DNA of 64,000 bases from Todiramphus chloris collaris (GCA_025345505.1 JANVCC010000010.1:40524660-40588659), one strand, 5' to 3'. Counted from the first letter of the stretch, positions 1 to 10,735 are shown. Notes: a model not told the origin generated them from the sequence alone. Translations and numbers: made by a program.

Positions 1-315
1 CTGAAAGAACCTTCACGTTGCCCATTCCAGGTATTGTCTTTTCTGAAAGATGTCTGTCACCTGGGATCTCCTCTCACAGATCTATCCCTTCTTTAATTTT
101 AAGATACTCAGCCTCCCTCTTGCCCAGAACCCTTAAAAAAAAAGGCAGTCTTAGATGTCCCATTGTTTTATTGTGCTTTGTAAACTATGGTCAAAATTCA
201 TCCCATTTTATTGGTAGGACTATTGTAAATTATGATGGTATTTGAAAAACTGGACTCTTAGACATTGTGGCTGTCAATTCCTGCCCTTTTAAATAGCCTT
301 TCTTATTTCTTAACA
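1..315. other. Upstream unique sequence, no gene seen
   Basis: AT-rich single-copy-looking DNA before the assembly gap. A 75-residue open frame at 18-245 has no recognisable domain and no start or splice context that sets it apart from chance. I see no repeat family, RNA gene or regulatory motif I can defend. Confidence 0.6.
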
Positions 316-715
316 NNNNNNNNNNNNNNNNNNNNNNNNNNNNNNNNNNNNNNNNNNNNNNNNNNNNNNNNNNNNNNNNNNNNNNNNNNNNNNNNNNNNN
401 NNNNNNNNNNNNNNNNNNNNNNNNNNNNNNNNNNNNNNNNNNNNNNNNNNNNNNNNNNNNNNNNNNNNNNNNNNNNNNNNNNNNNNNNNNNNNNNNNNNN
501 NNNNNNNNNNNNNNNNNNNNNNNNNNNNNNNNNNNNNNNNNNNNNNNNNNNNNNNNNNNNNNNNNNNNNNNNNNNNNNNNNNNNNNNNNNNNNNNNNNNN
601 NNNNNNNNNNNNNNNNNNNNNNNNNNNNNNNNNNNNNNNNNNNNNNNNNNNNNNNNNNNNNNNNNNNNNNNNNNNNNNNNNNNNNNNNNNNNNNNNNNNN
701 NNNNNNNNNNNNNNN
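316..715. other. Assembly gap (400 N)
   Basis: Exactly 400 consecutive N. The round number suggests an estimated or placeholder length. The right edge is a pure CTCTT pentamer array, so the missing sequence is probably more of that array or something beyond it that could not be read through. Open frames drawn across the gap are artefacts. Confidence 0.97.
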
Positions 716-765
716 CTCTTCTCTTCTCTTCTCTTCTCTTCTCTTCTCTTCTCTTCTCTTCTTTC
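716..765 (+). repeat. (CTCTT)n pentamer microsatellite
   Basis: Nine perfect CTCTT units directly after the gap (716-760), then decaying pyrimidine sequence. The plus strand is all pyrimidine, so the tract can adopt unusual structures and hinder polymerases, which fits the adjacent gap. The true array length is unknown. Confidence 0.95.
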
Positions 766-1942
766 TCCTTTTTACTTTTCATTTTTTTTCTTTCTTTTCC
801 TCCTGCATCCAAACATACCTCCACTAGCTAATTCCTTCACTTCAAACCCCATGAACAATTTAGGATCTGATCAAAAGTACAGGTTCAGATGCAGCTACGC
901 CAACTACCAGTACTGAAAATTTGTGCAAAACAACGAGTTATGAGGCCTTATGGGGTGACAGTCTGGGAGAGGAAAGTTTTCAAAGACCCACAGGTGTCAC
1001 TGGGGGCCACTAACTGCAAATCATCGTCCCTAAACCCACAACTTGCAAAGTGTTCTTCCTCCTCTAGCTCTTACAAGAAGAATGGACAGAAGAAATCCAC
1101 TTTTCTACTCCAAGGAGGTATCCAGAAGCTTTTGGACTTGAACGTTACCCACTGGTCTTTTTCTTCTTTCCCTCCCACTCTTGTCTTTCTCCTGCAATTG
1201 CATAAGGCTCCCTTTCTTCATAGGTCTTTAAGGCAACCATCTGAAGACTTTTTTCTCCACATTTCCCCTTTCTGGGAGCTGGAGTACATACAGTATTCGT
1301 CTGCAACAAGAGAATAGAGATGGGGTTCCCCCATGCTCTGCAGGCAGGCATTTTTCAGAGCTGGAATAACTTGAAGCCACAACCCCCAGCAACAGAAACC
1401 TGTGGAATATATTCTGTGTGGACAAAAACTATCCCTGCAGTGGTAGGTCTGGAATCAGTTGTAGACCTGTCAGTGCTGAAGCAAAGAGGTGGTGTGAGGT
1501 GGCTCACACACCAGTGGGACAGAGCAGAGCAGCATGTGTGGGGTGAGGGTGGAGAGTGAGTAGGGCAGAGCCAAATGCCGGCAACAGTTGCCATGCCACT
1601 CACACCAAACTCTACCTGTGCCTGTGAGCAGGAGATTATGACACAGCTCTGGCCGTGGTCGGGCTTCAAATGGGTCCAGCTTCCTGCAGGCTACTGGGGA
1701 ATCCTGCAGGCCAAACTCACTTATCAGAACCCGGGGGCTTGTAGAGCACTTGAGATTATGAATAAGGCACACAGGGAGGCTGATCCGTTTCAGCAGTGTT
1801 CCTTGTCTTTTTTGAGTCTTTTAATTGTATCTAAAATAGGGTCTGGGTGGGGGAGGAGGGGTGGGGGGGTGGCTGGGAAGTTTTCAGCCCCCCCGTCATG
1901 CATTGTATGCCCTTTCTTCCCTTTTGTCTGTCCTCACCGCTT
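766..1942. other. Promoter-upstream DNA, no supported gene
   Basis: Mixed-composition sequence with several short open frames on both strands (for example a 142-codon frame at 889-1317 and a 149-codon frame at 1575-2024). They overlap each other in different frames, share no recognisable motif and lack a splice framework, so I treat them as chance. GC rises gradually after about 1500 toward the CpG island. Confidence 0.55.
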
Positions 1943-2065
1943 GCATTACAAGCTCTCGGAGGCCGGGGCTGCCTCTTCTTATCCATGTCTGCGTACAGCA
2001 CTCGTTGCAACAGAGCCCTGCTGAGGCCTTTGGATCCTGCCGTTACGCATATAATAATTCATAAC
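1943..2065 (+). repeat. Ancient amniote LINE/SINE-like 3' end
   Basis: The order of segments TTACAAGCTC, GGCCGGGGCTG, CCTCTTCTTATCC, GTACAGCACT, CAGAGCCCTG and the terminal ATAATAATTCATAA follows a very old interspersed repeat of reptiles and birds, whose form is roughly 'TGTAAGCTC..GGGCAGGGACTG..TACAGCACCTAGCACAA..GGCCCTG..AATAATAAATAA'. It resembles the 3' ends of old CR1/L3-type LINEs and SINEs that share their tails. The copy is heavily diverged and ends at the edge of the CpG island, so it lies about 200 bp upstream of the presumed transcription start. The family assignment is from memory. Confidence 0.5.
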
Positions 2066-2235
2066 GCCTAGGGCTACGCGCAGCAAATACTTCGCTCCCT
2101 TTCCCCCCCGTGCCCCTACGGACAGCCGTCTTTCAGCGCATCCGCGCCTGGACCCCGCGGGAAACTTTTGGTTAAAAAGGCACACCCAGCCGGCCCTCCG
2201 CGGCGGGGGCAGCGGCGCCCGGCGAGCACGGCCCC

Positions 2236-2241
2236 TTTAAA
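2236..2241 (+). promoter_or_regulatory. TTTAAA TATA-like box
   Basis: TTTAAA lies in GC-rich surroundings (CCCCTTTAAATTCC), with an E-box CAGCTG at 2244-2249. If it acts as a TATA-like element, the start site would fall about 25-30 bases downstream, near 2265-2270. It is the only A/T core-promoter motif in this part of the island. Confidence 0.4.
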
Positions 2242-2310
2242 TTCCAGCTGTGCGGCGGGGGGCAGCACCGCTGGCGGCGCGGCGCGGGGCTGGGGCCGGC
2301 TGCCGGTGCG

Positions 2311-2331
2311 CGGCGGCGGCGGCGGCGGCGG
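2311..2331 (+). repeat. (CGG)7 tract in presumed 5' UTR
   Basis: Seven perfect CGG units inside the presumed leader. CGG arrays in 5' UTRs are common in CpG-island genes and can vary in length. Seven units is short and probably stable. Confidence 0.9.
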
Positions 2332-2447
2332 CGAGGGAGCGCAGCCCTGAGCCCGGGGGAGGCAGCGGCTCCCGGCGCCGCGGTCCCTCGCGGAGGCGGA
2401 GAGGATGAGGGTGGCTTCTGCCTTTTTTTTTTTGCCTCCTCGCGATG

Positions 2448-2461
2448 ATTTCCATAGTAAC
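2448..2461 (+). promoter_or_regulatory. RFX X-box match in first exon
   Basis: ATTTCCATAGTAAC matches the RFX consensus RYYNYYATRRNRAC at all 14 positions. X-boxes near start sites are bound by RFX factors, which control ciliary and other genes. Here it lies about 180 bp downstream of the presumed start site and overlaps the six-residue uORF. Binding is inferred from the motif only. Confidence 0.45.
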
Positions 2462-2585
2462 CTGATCGAGCGGTGCAATTTCGGAAACTGGGGTGGCTTT
2501 ATTATTATTGTTATTTTTTTCTTCCCCCCCCATCTTTTTTTTCCGCTTCTCCCCTCCAGCTCCCCCGAGGAGTGCCGGCCGGCAG

Positions 2586-2591
2586 GTAAGG
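2586..2591 (+). other. Strong 5' splice donor (CAG|GTAAGG)
   Basis: CAG at 2583-2585 followed by GTAAGG is close to the ideal U1 pairing sequence and follows a pyrimidine-rich stretch in the CpG island. It is the best evidence for a plus-strand gene. I find no matching downstream coding exon, so intron 1 probably extends beyond the window. Confidence 0.6.
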
Positions 2592-2704
2592 TGCCCCGAC
2601 CCCGCGGGGGTATTTCCGCGCCGCCGAACTTCCCTGGGCAACAGCGGCGAGGCGCGGGGTCCTGCCCGCGGGGCTCCGCCGTCCGCGGCTGGGGGCGGCA
2701 GCCC

Positions 2705-2722
2705 GGGGCCGGGGCCGGGGCC
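2705..2722 (+). repeat. (GGGGCC)3 G-quadruplex candidate in intron 1
   Basis: Three perfect GGGGCC hexamers lie about 120 bp past the presumed donor, preceded by GCCC and followed by CGCGGCCGC. The G runs could fold as a G-quadruplex in RNA or DNA. The unit is the same as in the human C9orf72 repeat, but neighbouring sequence does not resemble that gene, so this is convergent GC-rich composition. Confidence 0.8.
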
Positions 2723-3270
2723 GCGGCCGCAACCCCGCCGGCTGCCGGGGGGCGGTACGTCGGGGCGGGGTGCCGCGGTGCCGGAGAGCCCGGCGGGGGT
2801 TACCCCCCGGGGAGACCGCCGAGCTCTTCTTACCCTCTTTGTTTGCTTGTTCCCAGAGAGGATTTTATTTTTCCCTTTGTTTCTCCCTCCTTTTCTTCTA
2901 CCCCCCACCCCCCCGCCCCCCCTCCTAGCCCTCCCCTGCCTGGTTTGTTTCCTTGATCATCTTTCCTTCTTCCTCCCTTTTGTGAGGGTGAGAAATCGCA
3001 CACACTTTACCTTAAAATCTGCGGCGAGTGAGGACGCAGCCAGTCGGCGTGCCCGGCGCGGCTTGTACCCGCCGCATATCGCCGCTTCCCCTGCCCCCGG
3101 TCGTGCCCCCCGCCCGGAGCGCCCCTGAGCCCCCCGCTGGGGTGGGCAGGGGACAGCCCTTGTCGTCGCGTCGGAGAGGAGAGGGGCAGAGCAGCCCAAA
3201 GCATGCCCCAGCTGGGTGCTGCGGTCCGGCCCCCCACTCCCCACTGCCCGGGGAAGGGTAGCACATCGTG

Positions 3271-6200
3271 GAGACCTGTGAGCAGGTTAGTCTAGAAGCT
3301 TCTCCCTCCTAGCCCACCCGCCTGGGCCTGTCCGGAGAAGTTGAGGATGAGGGACACATCTTCTTGCTGCTGCCTTAGTGTTGGGTTGGCAACGGCACTG
3401 ATGGCCCCGTGGGTCCTGAGCTGCACCTCAGCCCTAGCCCTGCTCCACAGCCTCCTCATGCTGCTGTACACCATCCCTCCTGCCTGGGTGGCCTGTGTGG
3501 GGAAGGCTCTGGTAGCTTTGGGTTAGGTGATGAGGACTTCCTCCAATTGCTGTCATACTCGGGTAGTAGCGCCGTTGCTATTGCCAGGTGGTAGCTGTTC
3601 ACCAGCAGGTCTCTGCTAAAACTTACTCTTGTTTGCTGCCCTCCTTAGCCCTCCGGGTTTCAGCTCTTGATGGTGTTTTTGACTGTGACTCTGGTTTGAG
3701 GGGGAGGGGGTGGTGGTGTTTTTTATATCAGTTTGCACTGAGTGCAATGAATAGATGAGTTTGGTCAAGGCTTTTTGTTTCTGTCATAAGTGATCAATAA
3801 TCATCTGGTGGTAAGATGATCTTATTACAGAAAAGCTAAAGTGCGCTCTGAGAACAGCTGAAAGACAAGGTCAATAACTCTTGGGTCATCTACGTTAAAC
3901 CTGCTTTGCATATTTGAGGATGACGTATTCCTTTCAAAGTAAAGGCAACTTCAAGCCTTTGATGAGCTTTATTTTCAGTGTAAATAATAAGCATGCAGTT
4001 AACATAGGAAACCAGCCTTGCTTTGGTGAATGTTACCCACTTGAAAACATCCCTGGACCTTTTAAAATCTTATTCTTTAGTCAAGGTGGACAAGGATTGC
4101 AGTCCTCTTAGGTGACAAGAGTTTTTGTAGCTCCCAATACAAAGGTCGGTTTGTTCCTAGTGCCCGGCAACTGCTACAGGCTTTCCAGACACAAAAGAAA
4201 GGCGTAGTCTGTGGCCTGAAGATCGTGCATGCTAAAAAGCCAGTCAGCTGAAGGGTAACGCAGATCAACAACCGGCTCCACCGCCACCTAATAACTAGCT
4301 TTATTCCCAGAAATGTAACAGTTCAGCAAGACAAGTCATTTGTGCAGAGGTGCTGGTGGCTCAGAGAGGATCGCTGGAACCCTCGGGTCGAGCGGCGGTA
4401 TGAGGACTGGGCGCTGCGAGCGAGGGAGCCTGGACAGGAGGAGGCTCTGGGGGCAGGTGAGGCAACCTCTCCTGAAGAAGGAGACGGGTACAGCGCTGGA
4501 GCAGGGGAATGCAGCACCAAAAGGAAGCAGGGCAGATAATCAGCAGGGGAAGAGGTTATGCGGGGACTCGGGGCTGAACATAAAAAGCTTCAAGTAATGA
4601 GTTTAATCTACAAAATCTACTTCTTAAATTGTATGTGCTTGCCAATTAGCTAACCATTCTGCAAATCAGAATGGAATTCAGATCGTATCGTGGTAAATGT
4701 ATTGACTCTCAAGTGTTGCAAGGAAAAAAAAATAAATCTTTCCTCTTTCCCCTACTGTGGTCTTTAAATACGAACAAAAATCAGATCTGAGAATTGAGGA
4801 ACCTTTTAATATACTCACTTTCTGGAGTTCACATTCTATCTAGCCTGGACTCCCACAGCTAAAATCAAAAACCCCTATGGTAATGGGACTTCAGGGGGCC
4901 AAATTCAGAGCAGTGGTAGGGCATTTCCTCCAGTGAACATTGCAGTGCGTTGTGAGGAGGGTCACTGTCAGTCACAGTGTGGATTAAAGTGCAGGGGATG
5001 TGTAGCTGTGGCCTTATAGGGAGCATGCATCCCATGCAGAGCACTTACAGTACAGTCAGGGAACCTGTAGCCCTCTTGGGCTTCTCTAGTGTTACATGGG
5101 TGTAAAAAGGAGTTTCAGCATAACCTTTGTTCTCCTGTATTAAAGAGTATGTTAGTGTATATGTGTATTAATTTATGTGTGTCATAGCAGTTTTCAAAAT
5201 GGCTGAATGATATTGATCCAATTAAAAATACCATGAGAGAATAGTAAGAGAATTGAAGAAATAATGTCAGTTTACATTGCTTATGTAGTAATGTAGCTAG
5301 CTGCAATAATTGAGAGGAATTGACAGAATCCTTTATAAAGCTGTTGTTTCACCCAGTTTTGACCAGTATGGACTTAGGAAAAGTACAGAGGAATCAACAC
5401 CAGAAATTGCCACTAACATCAGCACCCTGGGCAAGAATATTTACAGCTGTATTTTGGTGTCTGGGAGTGTTTGCTTTAGATAGCTAGCATTAATGTGGTT
5501 TATACTACAGAGGATCAGAAATTCATTACGTTAGATTGGTAGCACAGGGATGTAATAATACAGGATTTCTCATTTTCTTGCAGAAGTAGCATTTAATTCA
5601 TGCTAAATTTTGAAGCTAAGCTTCATGTTGAGATGGATAAGAGGTGTAAAAGGCTAGGAGATGTGTAGCTGTTTTTTTTACCAGGGAATCTGACTTGCTG
5701 TGATGTGTGTGCATTTTTTTTTTTGTACTAGCCGCCTGTGGTATTGGCTGCACATGTTGATGAAGCAATCTGCCTGAGAGCTGTTGGAATTTGCATGTAC
5801 AGAATTGGTTTGTTTAGATGTAGATCAGTTACTACTGCAAAAAGATAAGTGTATGCACAGAGAGTTGTTATCACAGAGAGTTGTTATCACAGATGGATGC
5901 TGGCTTCTGAGACCTTGGTCCCATCTCTGAGATAAACTTTTATGTATAATGTCAGAGAACCAAGCAAGCTGGGGGCAAAAATACTACTGTGTTTTTTTAT
6001 TAGGTTCTGCATCCAGCTTATGCTTGTCAGTATAATATATGTTGCAAGGACCCAACACTATGCTTGCCATGAAAATACTTGGGATTTTGTCAGTGTAAAA
6101 TTGGAGCCTTACCCAGATGCTCAGCATTTGCCTGACAATCATTACAAGAAATACTGCTGTAAAACTTCCTTGCAGAAACATTTTGTAGAAAGATGTAATA

Positions 6201-9200
6201 TGTAATGATAATTGCTGTATGTTTTGCTTTTAATCTTCTTAATGTTTCTTTTCTGCTCTTGAAAATGACTGCATACAAATAGCACCTTTTTACTCAGTTG
6301 TTTTTTCCCGCTTTCTCATCTATATTTAGAATTGTAGCTATTTAACTGAGTGACAAATGTGATGTCTTTTTTCTGGTGATTCAACAGAGACAGACAGGGT
6401 AATGGGAGCGTGAGCTGGCCTCTCTTTTCAATTGGGTATTAGCAGACCAGGATTCGGCTTTGACTTCCACCTCTGAGCATCCCAAAAGGTTCACCAGTCC
6501 TTGTCCCCTGTGCTTCCAGTGCTCTGGAGTTGGACTGACTCGAGGCATCACATAAACCTTGTGCAGGGCGGAAGAATTTAAAATGCTGGTCCTTTTTTTG
6601 GCAGTTTCTTGTTCCTCACTGGCTACTCAAATATGCATTTGTCTGAACACAAATCAGGTGTCCTCTGAGGAGCTCAGTGCTGGATGGTGCAAGCACTATG
6701 CTCCCTTCTATGTAACTATGTACAAGCAAGTCAGGAAAAGGTATGTAAAAGTGGCTTCTTCCAGGGATTTGTGTGAAGTGGAGCCAGCTGATCCTAAGGC
6801 CTGATGAGCTTTAACTCTGTTAACTTCAGTGGAAGGAGAAGATGTTCAGGTCTTTCAGGGATAGGCCAGTAAATGTCACTGCAGTAACTGGTTCACACTA
6901 TTTGTTTTTAAGTGGTCTAGAGAACTTGGTCAGGCTCATCGCTCCATAGAGCAAATGTATAGGCAAATGAAACAGAGATGTCCTTTTACACTGAAGAGGA
7001 AAGTGAATTAAAAAAATAAAGTCATGCCATTATGTCTACTGGTATGTTGATGATTTTCCATCTGTGAACTTAATTAAAAAAAAAGAATTGTGTTCTGTTA
7101 TATCATAATATAGTCATCACAAGTTGGTTTACTTGTACACATCAAACTGCAGCAGTGCGTGCTCAGCTGGAATTTGAAACAGAGGTGGTCCCACTTCGTG
7201 AGTAGCCTACTGATGATATCTCTTAGATGGGAACACTGAAAATAATTGAGTAATAACTGAAAGCTGGTGAAGTAATAGTGTTAGTAAAGAAAAGTGAAGA
7301 TTTACACTGAACCAAACATTTGTGTAAAGCTAAAAAAAGCCTAAGAGCTATTAAAGGTCATAAGAAAGAATGCTTGACTGAGAGCTGACAGAAACAGAAG
7401 CAGTTTTGTCACCAGATTTTAATGACTCTTCTGTCAGTGAAAGAAACTTGAGATTTTTTGGTTATTCAAAACCATGCTCATGGAGAAATAAAACATAATC
7501 CTAGAGTCCTGTTAAGTGGGATATCCTGCAGTGTTCTAAATAATTTGATTTGGAGGGAAAATATATCAAATGTGTTTACATGTCATAAAACCAACATGAG
7601 ATATTTTTCATATTAGATTTATTACATATATATCTTCTTCTGTGTGGAAAAATTAGATAAATGTGCTGCTTCTCTCTGCGCTATTGGCATTTTCATTGGC
7701 AATATGATGGATGTTGTATGAAACAAAATGGTTTGCTGAAGACTGGGAGAATCACTGTTTTAGATTTGGGAAGAAATACCTTCCACAGGGAAGATGGTAC
7801 AGTCTGTAAATGAAGCATTAATCAAGTTTACAGTTACATATCTGAAACTGTGGTGCAATTACCTTTTTCAGGAGTAGTTACTGTGTTGAGGGATCTGTTT
7901 TGTTCATATTCAGCTATTTTTCACAATGATGTCAATTATCTCATACAGTAAAATGTTACTTTTTTTCAAGCGCATATGTAACATCTAGCGGGTTTTTTTA
8001 GCCAGTAGGCTCAGTTCCACCTGGCTTTTAAATAGAGGTCAATGTCTGCCTCCCTTTTATATAACGTCAAGTTAATTGGAAACCGATCCTATGTAACATG
8101 GCAATTTGGAAGAGCATGTTGAAAATTAAATTGTCTAATAGTTCATTATGAAATGAACTGAAGTATGTTTACTGCAGCTGAACAGGTTTTATGTTAGAAC
8201 TACAGCTGGACTATAAAACTTTGGTCTTTGGACTTTGTCCTAATGTGTCTTTATTAGGGTATAAAAATTAGTAAAGCAGGGGGAAATACATTGAATTGGC
8301 AATATTTAAAATAACCTTGACAATGCAGCAATTAAAAATTGTTGAAGGAGCAGCTGATGAATTTGCAGAAGAACCTAATAAGTTAAAGGTTGCTATGATC
8401 TATTTAAGGACACTGCAAATTCATGTAGCATTGCTCTTCTGGAAGTAGCAAATTCAAATATCCTTACAGAAAGTCTTAACTTGCAACAGACAAAGCTGAT
8501 TAGTCATCCAAACTACCAAAATAGTTAAAGCAAGAGTCAATATATCTTTGAATATACACTGGAGAATTGCTTTAGTTATTTAAAAGCATTTTAATATGCA
8601 TAAGGCACTGAGTTACACTACAAATTATTAGGCAGTATAAGACTCCGGTAAAATCACAATTATTTAAATGTGAAGCTTTATCTGTATGTCACAGATACAA
8701 ACTTCTGTAGACCTCATATATTTTGGGGCCTGATTTCTGGAAGGTATCTCTGAAAATTTATTCTGAAGGATGCAAGAAGGGGCTAACTTTGCACGTAGGT
8801 ATTGCCTCAGTAAGACTAAGTAGAAGTGAAAGAAAGTGGAATATGCCACATCAGCACTGACACACGGTGTGTTTTCAAAGCTTTTGTTTTGGGATGCAGG
8901 CTGCTTATGAAGAGAGAGGGTGGGACCATTTTTAAGTTAAAATAATCCTAATAGTAATTCATTCTGAAGCACTAGTTAGTGAATTAGGCCATTACTTTGG
9001 AAGCTCGGTGGGGAATTTGTTTTTCTTCTGTTGCTAGAAAATACTGTGTATAAAACCTGTTGTCCTTTCTTTTGAGTATCAAGGCAGTCCAGTGATTCTA
9101 TGTCACTATGATGCAGAGGTAATGAAGGCAAACCTTCAGAGACTGTCACAACATTGTAATTATTTTGGCAGTACATCGGAGACAAATTCAGCAATGATGC

Positions 9201-9416
9201 AAAGAAGCTCTGCATTGATAAGCAGGTTTCAAGCTGGACAGCTGAGTAGAAATAAACAGTCCTAAGTGGTCAGATACCAGTTTAAAACCACCCTGCTGAG
9301 ATTTTCATTGTTTGCAGAGTGCAGTACCCAGATCATGAAAGACTTCTAAATAAAAGCAGTGATTGTTTAGGGTTTTTTCCTTCCTCCCTCTGCCCAACAC
9401 TAATCCTCCTAGAAGC
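3271..9416. other. Presumed intron 1, 5' part, no exon seen
   Basis: GC falls quickly after 3300 and the sequence becomes AT-rich with short, unrelated open frames (longest about 90 codons). Pyrimidine tracts are frequent, but I found no acceptor-exon-donor set with a credible protein. Phrases near 4880-4940 and 8720-8780 (GGGGCCTGATTT-like) may be worn copies of an old amniote repeat. The only other distinct structure is a 16-bp tandem duplication at 5856. Confidence 0.6.
5856..5887 (+). repeat. 16-bp perfect tandem duplication
   Basis: CACAGAGAGTTGTTAT occurs twice back to back, followed by a partial third copy (CACAGA). Perfect identity suggests a recent slippage or end-joining event. Confidence 0.95.
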
Positions 9417-10735
9417 TATACTAAGGCACATGGAGGACAGGGAGGTGATTTGAGACAGCCAGCATGGCTTCACCAAGGACAGGTCCTGCCTGACCAACCT
9501 AGTGGCCTTCTGTGGTGGAGTGACTATATTAGTGGACAATGGAAGAACTATGGATGTGTTCTGTCTGGACTTATGTAAGGCCTTTGACACAATCCCCCAC
9601 AACATCCTTCTTTCCAAATTGGATAGATATGTATTTGATGGGTGAACTGCTCAGTGGGTGAGGGATTGGTTGGATGGTCACATTGCAAAGGCAGTGGTCA
9701 GTGGCTTTATGTCCAGATGAAGATCCGTGAGGAGTGGTGTCCCCCAGGGATCTGTTTATTATCCTGATCAATGACATTGACAGTGGGATTGAATGCACCC
9801 TCAGCAAGTTTGCAGATGTCTCGAAGTGGTGTGGTTGATACACCTCAGGGATGGGATGCCATCCAGAGGGATGTGGAAAACCTGGAGAAGTGGGCCTGTG
9901 AACCTCATGAAGTACAACAAGGCCAGGTGCAAGGTCCTGCACCTGGGTCAGGGTAATCCCTGGCACCACTGCAGGCTGGAGGATGATAGGATTGAGAGAA
10001 GCCCCGATGAGAAGGACTTGGGGGTACTGGTGGATGAAAAGCTGGACATGAGCCCATAACGTGCACTTGCAGCCCAGAAGGGTAATCAGATCCTGGGCTG
10101 CATCAAAAGAAGCATGTCCAGCTGGTTGAGGAAGGTGATTCTTCCCCTCTACTTTGCTCTGGTGTGACCTCACCTGGATTACTGTGTCCAGCTCTTGGAG
10201 ACCTCAGCACAGAAAAGTCATGGACCTGTTAGAGTAGGTCCCAGAGGAGGGCCACAAAACAGAATCAGAGGGATAGAACACCTCTCCTGTTGGGATTGTT
10301 CAGCCTGGGGAGGAGAAGGCTCCAGGGAGACCTTATAGCAGACTTTCAGTACTTAAAAGGGACTGTCAGGAAAGATGGGGAGGGGCTCTTTATCAGGGAT
10401 TGTGGTGATAGGACTAGAGGTAATGGTTTTAAAATGAATGAGGGTAGATTTAGATTGGACATAAGGAAGACATTTTTTACGATAAGAGTGGTGACACACT
10501 GGCACAGGTTGCCCAGAGGGGTGTTAGGTGACCATTCCTGGAAACATTCAAGGTCAGGTTGGATGGTGCTCTGAGCAATCTGCTCTAGTTGAAGATGTCC
10601 CTGCTCACTGCAGGGGAGGTTGCACTAGGTGACCTTTACATATCCCTTCCATTCCAAACTATTCTATCCCTGCTCACTGCAGGGGGGTTGGACTAGGTGA
10701 CCTTTAAATATCTCTTCCATTCCAAACTTTTCTAT
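9417..10735 (+). mobile_element. CR1 LINE, 5'-truncated, plus strand
   Basis: A non-LTR retrotransposon remnant carrying the C-terminal part of the CR1 reverse transcriptase and the 3' UTR. Diagnostic pieces in order are: the GCCAGCATGGCTTCACC segment near 9460; the GGCCTTTGACAC segment near 9580; the FADD-type catalytic region near 9809-9820, which here reads F-A-D-V, so the second aspartate is lost; the GGTCCTGCACCTGGGTC segment near 9930; CATCAAAAGAAGC near 10100; CAGTACTTAAAAGG near 10350; and the GTTGAAGATGTCCCTGCTC tail typical of one avian subfamily. Short deletions (near 9755 and 10280) and in-frame stops make it inactive. CR1 lacks target-site duplications, and none is seen. Antisense open frames here (for example 9571-10173) are shadows of it. 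Confidence 0.95.
10598..10734 (+). repeat. Tandemly doubled CR1 3' tail
   Basis: The last 68-69 bp of the CR1 occur twice: unit 1 is 10598-10666 and unit 2 is 10667-10734. Both begin TCCCTGCTCACTGCAGGGG and end CCAAAC(T)TTCTA-like. The units differ at several positions and by one indel, so the doubling is not very recent, or unit 2 came from a separate tail. Confidence 0.9.

Larger units (their letters stand above)
2266..2585 (+). other. Candidate first exon / 5' UTR of unidentified gene
   Basis: The segment runs from the presumed start downstream of the TTTAAA box to the donor CAG|GTAAGG at 2585/2586. It carries the (CGG)7 tract, the X-box match and two upstream-type ATGs. The first ATG, at 2405 in the context GAGGATGA, opens a frame that crosses the donor. 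Its 60 codons include a low-complexity hydrophobic stretch (GGFIIIVIFFFPPHLFFPLLP) that follows from the pyrimidine-rich DNA. The second, at 2445, encodes a six-residue peptide MISIVT and stops at 2465. I do not recognise either product, so a mainly non-coding leader exon with uORFs is my preferred reading. A coding exon using the 2405 start cannot be excluded. The exon's start is inferred and the gene is unnamed. Confidence 0.5.
2035..3270. promoter_or_regulatory. CpG island promoter
   Basis: A 1.2 kb block of very high GC and dense CpG (for example around 2190-2340, 2570-2810 and 3020-3130) stands out sharply from the AT-rich, CpG-poor sequence that fills the rest of the window. This is the usual signature of a vertebrate housekeeping or developmental promoter. 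It contains a TTTAAA box, GC boxes such as GGGGCGGGG near 2762, a CGG tract and a strong plus-strand splice donor at 2586. Transcription toward higher coordinates is therefore the simplest reading. Divergent minus-strand transcription is possible but has weaker splice signals. Confidence 0.88.

Noticed and set aside
889-1317. 142-codon open frame upstream of the CpG island
   Set aside because: No recognisable motif, overlapped by other frames on both strands, and no splice or promoter context.
2705-2722. GGGGCC repeat as a sign of C9orf72
   Set aside because: Flanking sequence does not resemble the C9orf72 first exons or intron. Three hexamers can arise in any GC-rich intron start.
2237-3128. 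Several 180-220 codon frames on both strands in the CpG island
   Set aside because: High GC makes stops rare. The products are proline/arginine/glycine-rich in every frame, which reflects composition rather than coding.
9571-10173. 200-codon minus-strand frame
   Set aside because: It is the antisense of the CR1 reverse transcriptase region and not a gene.
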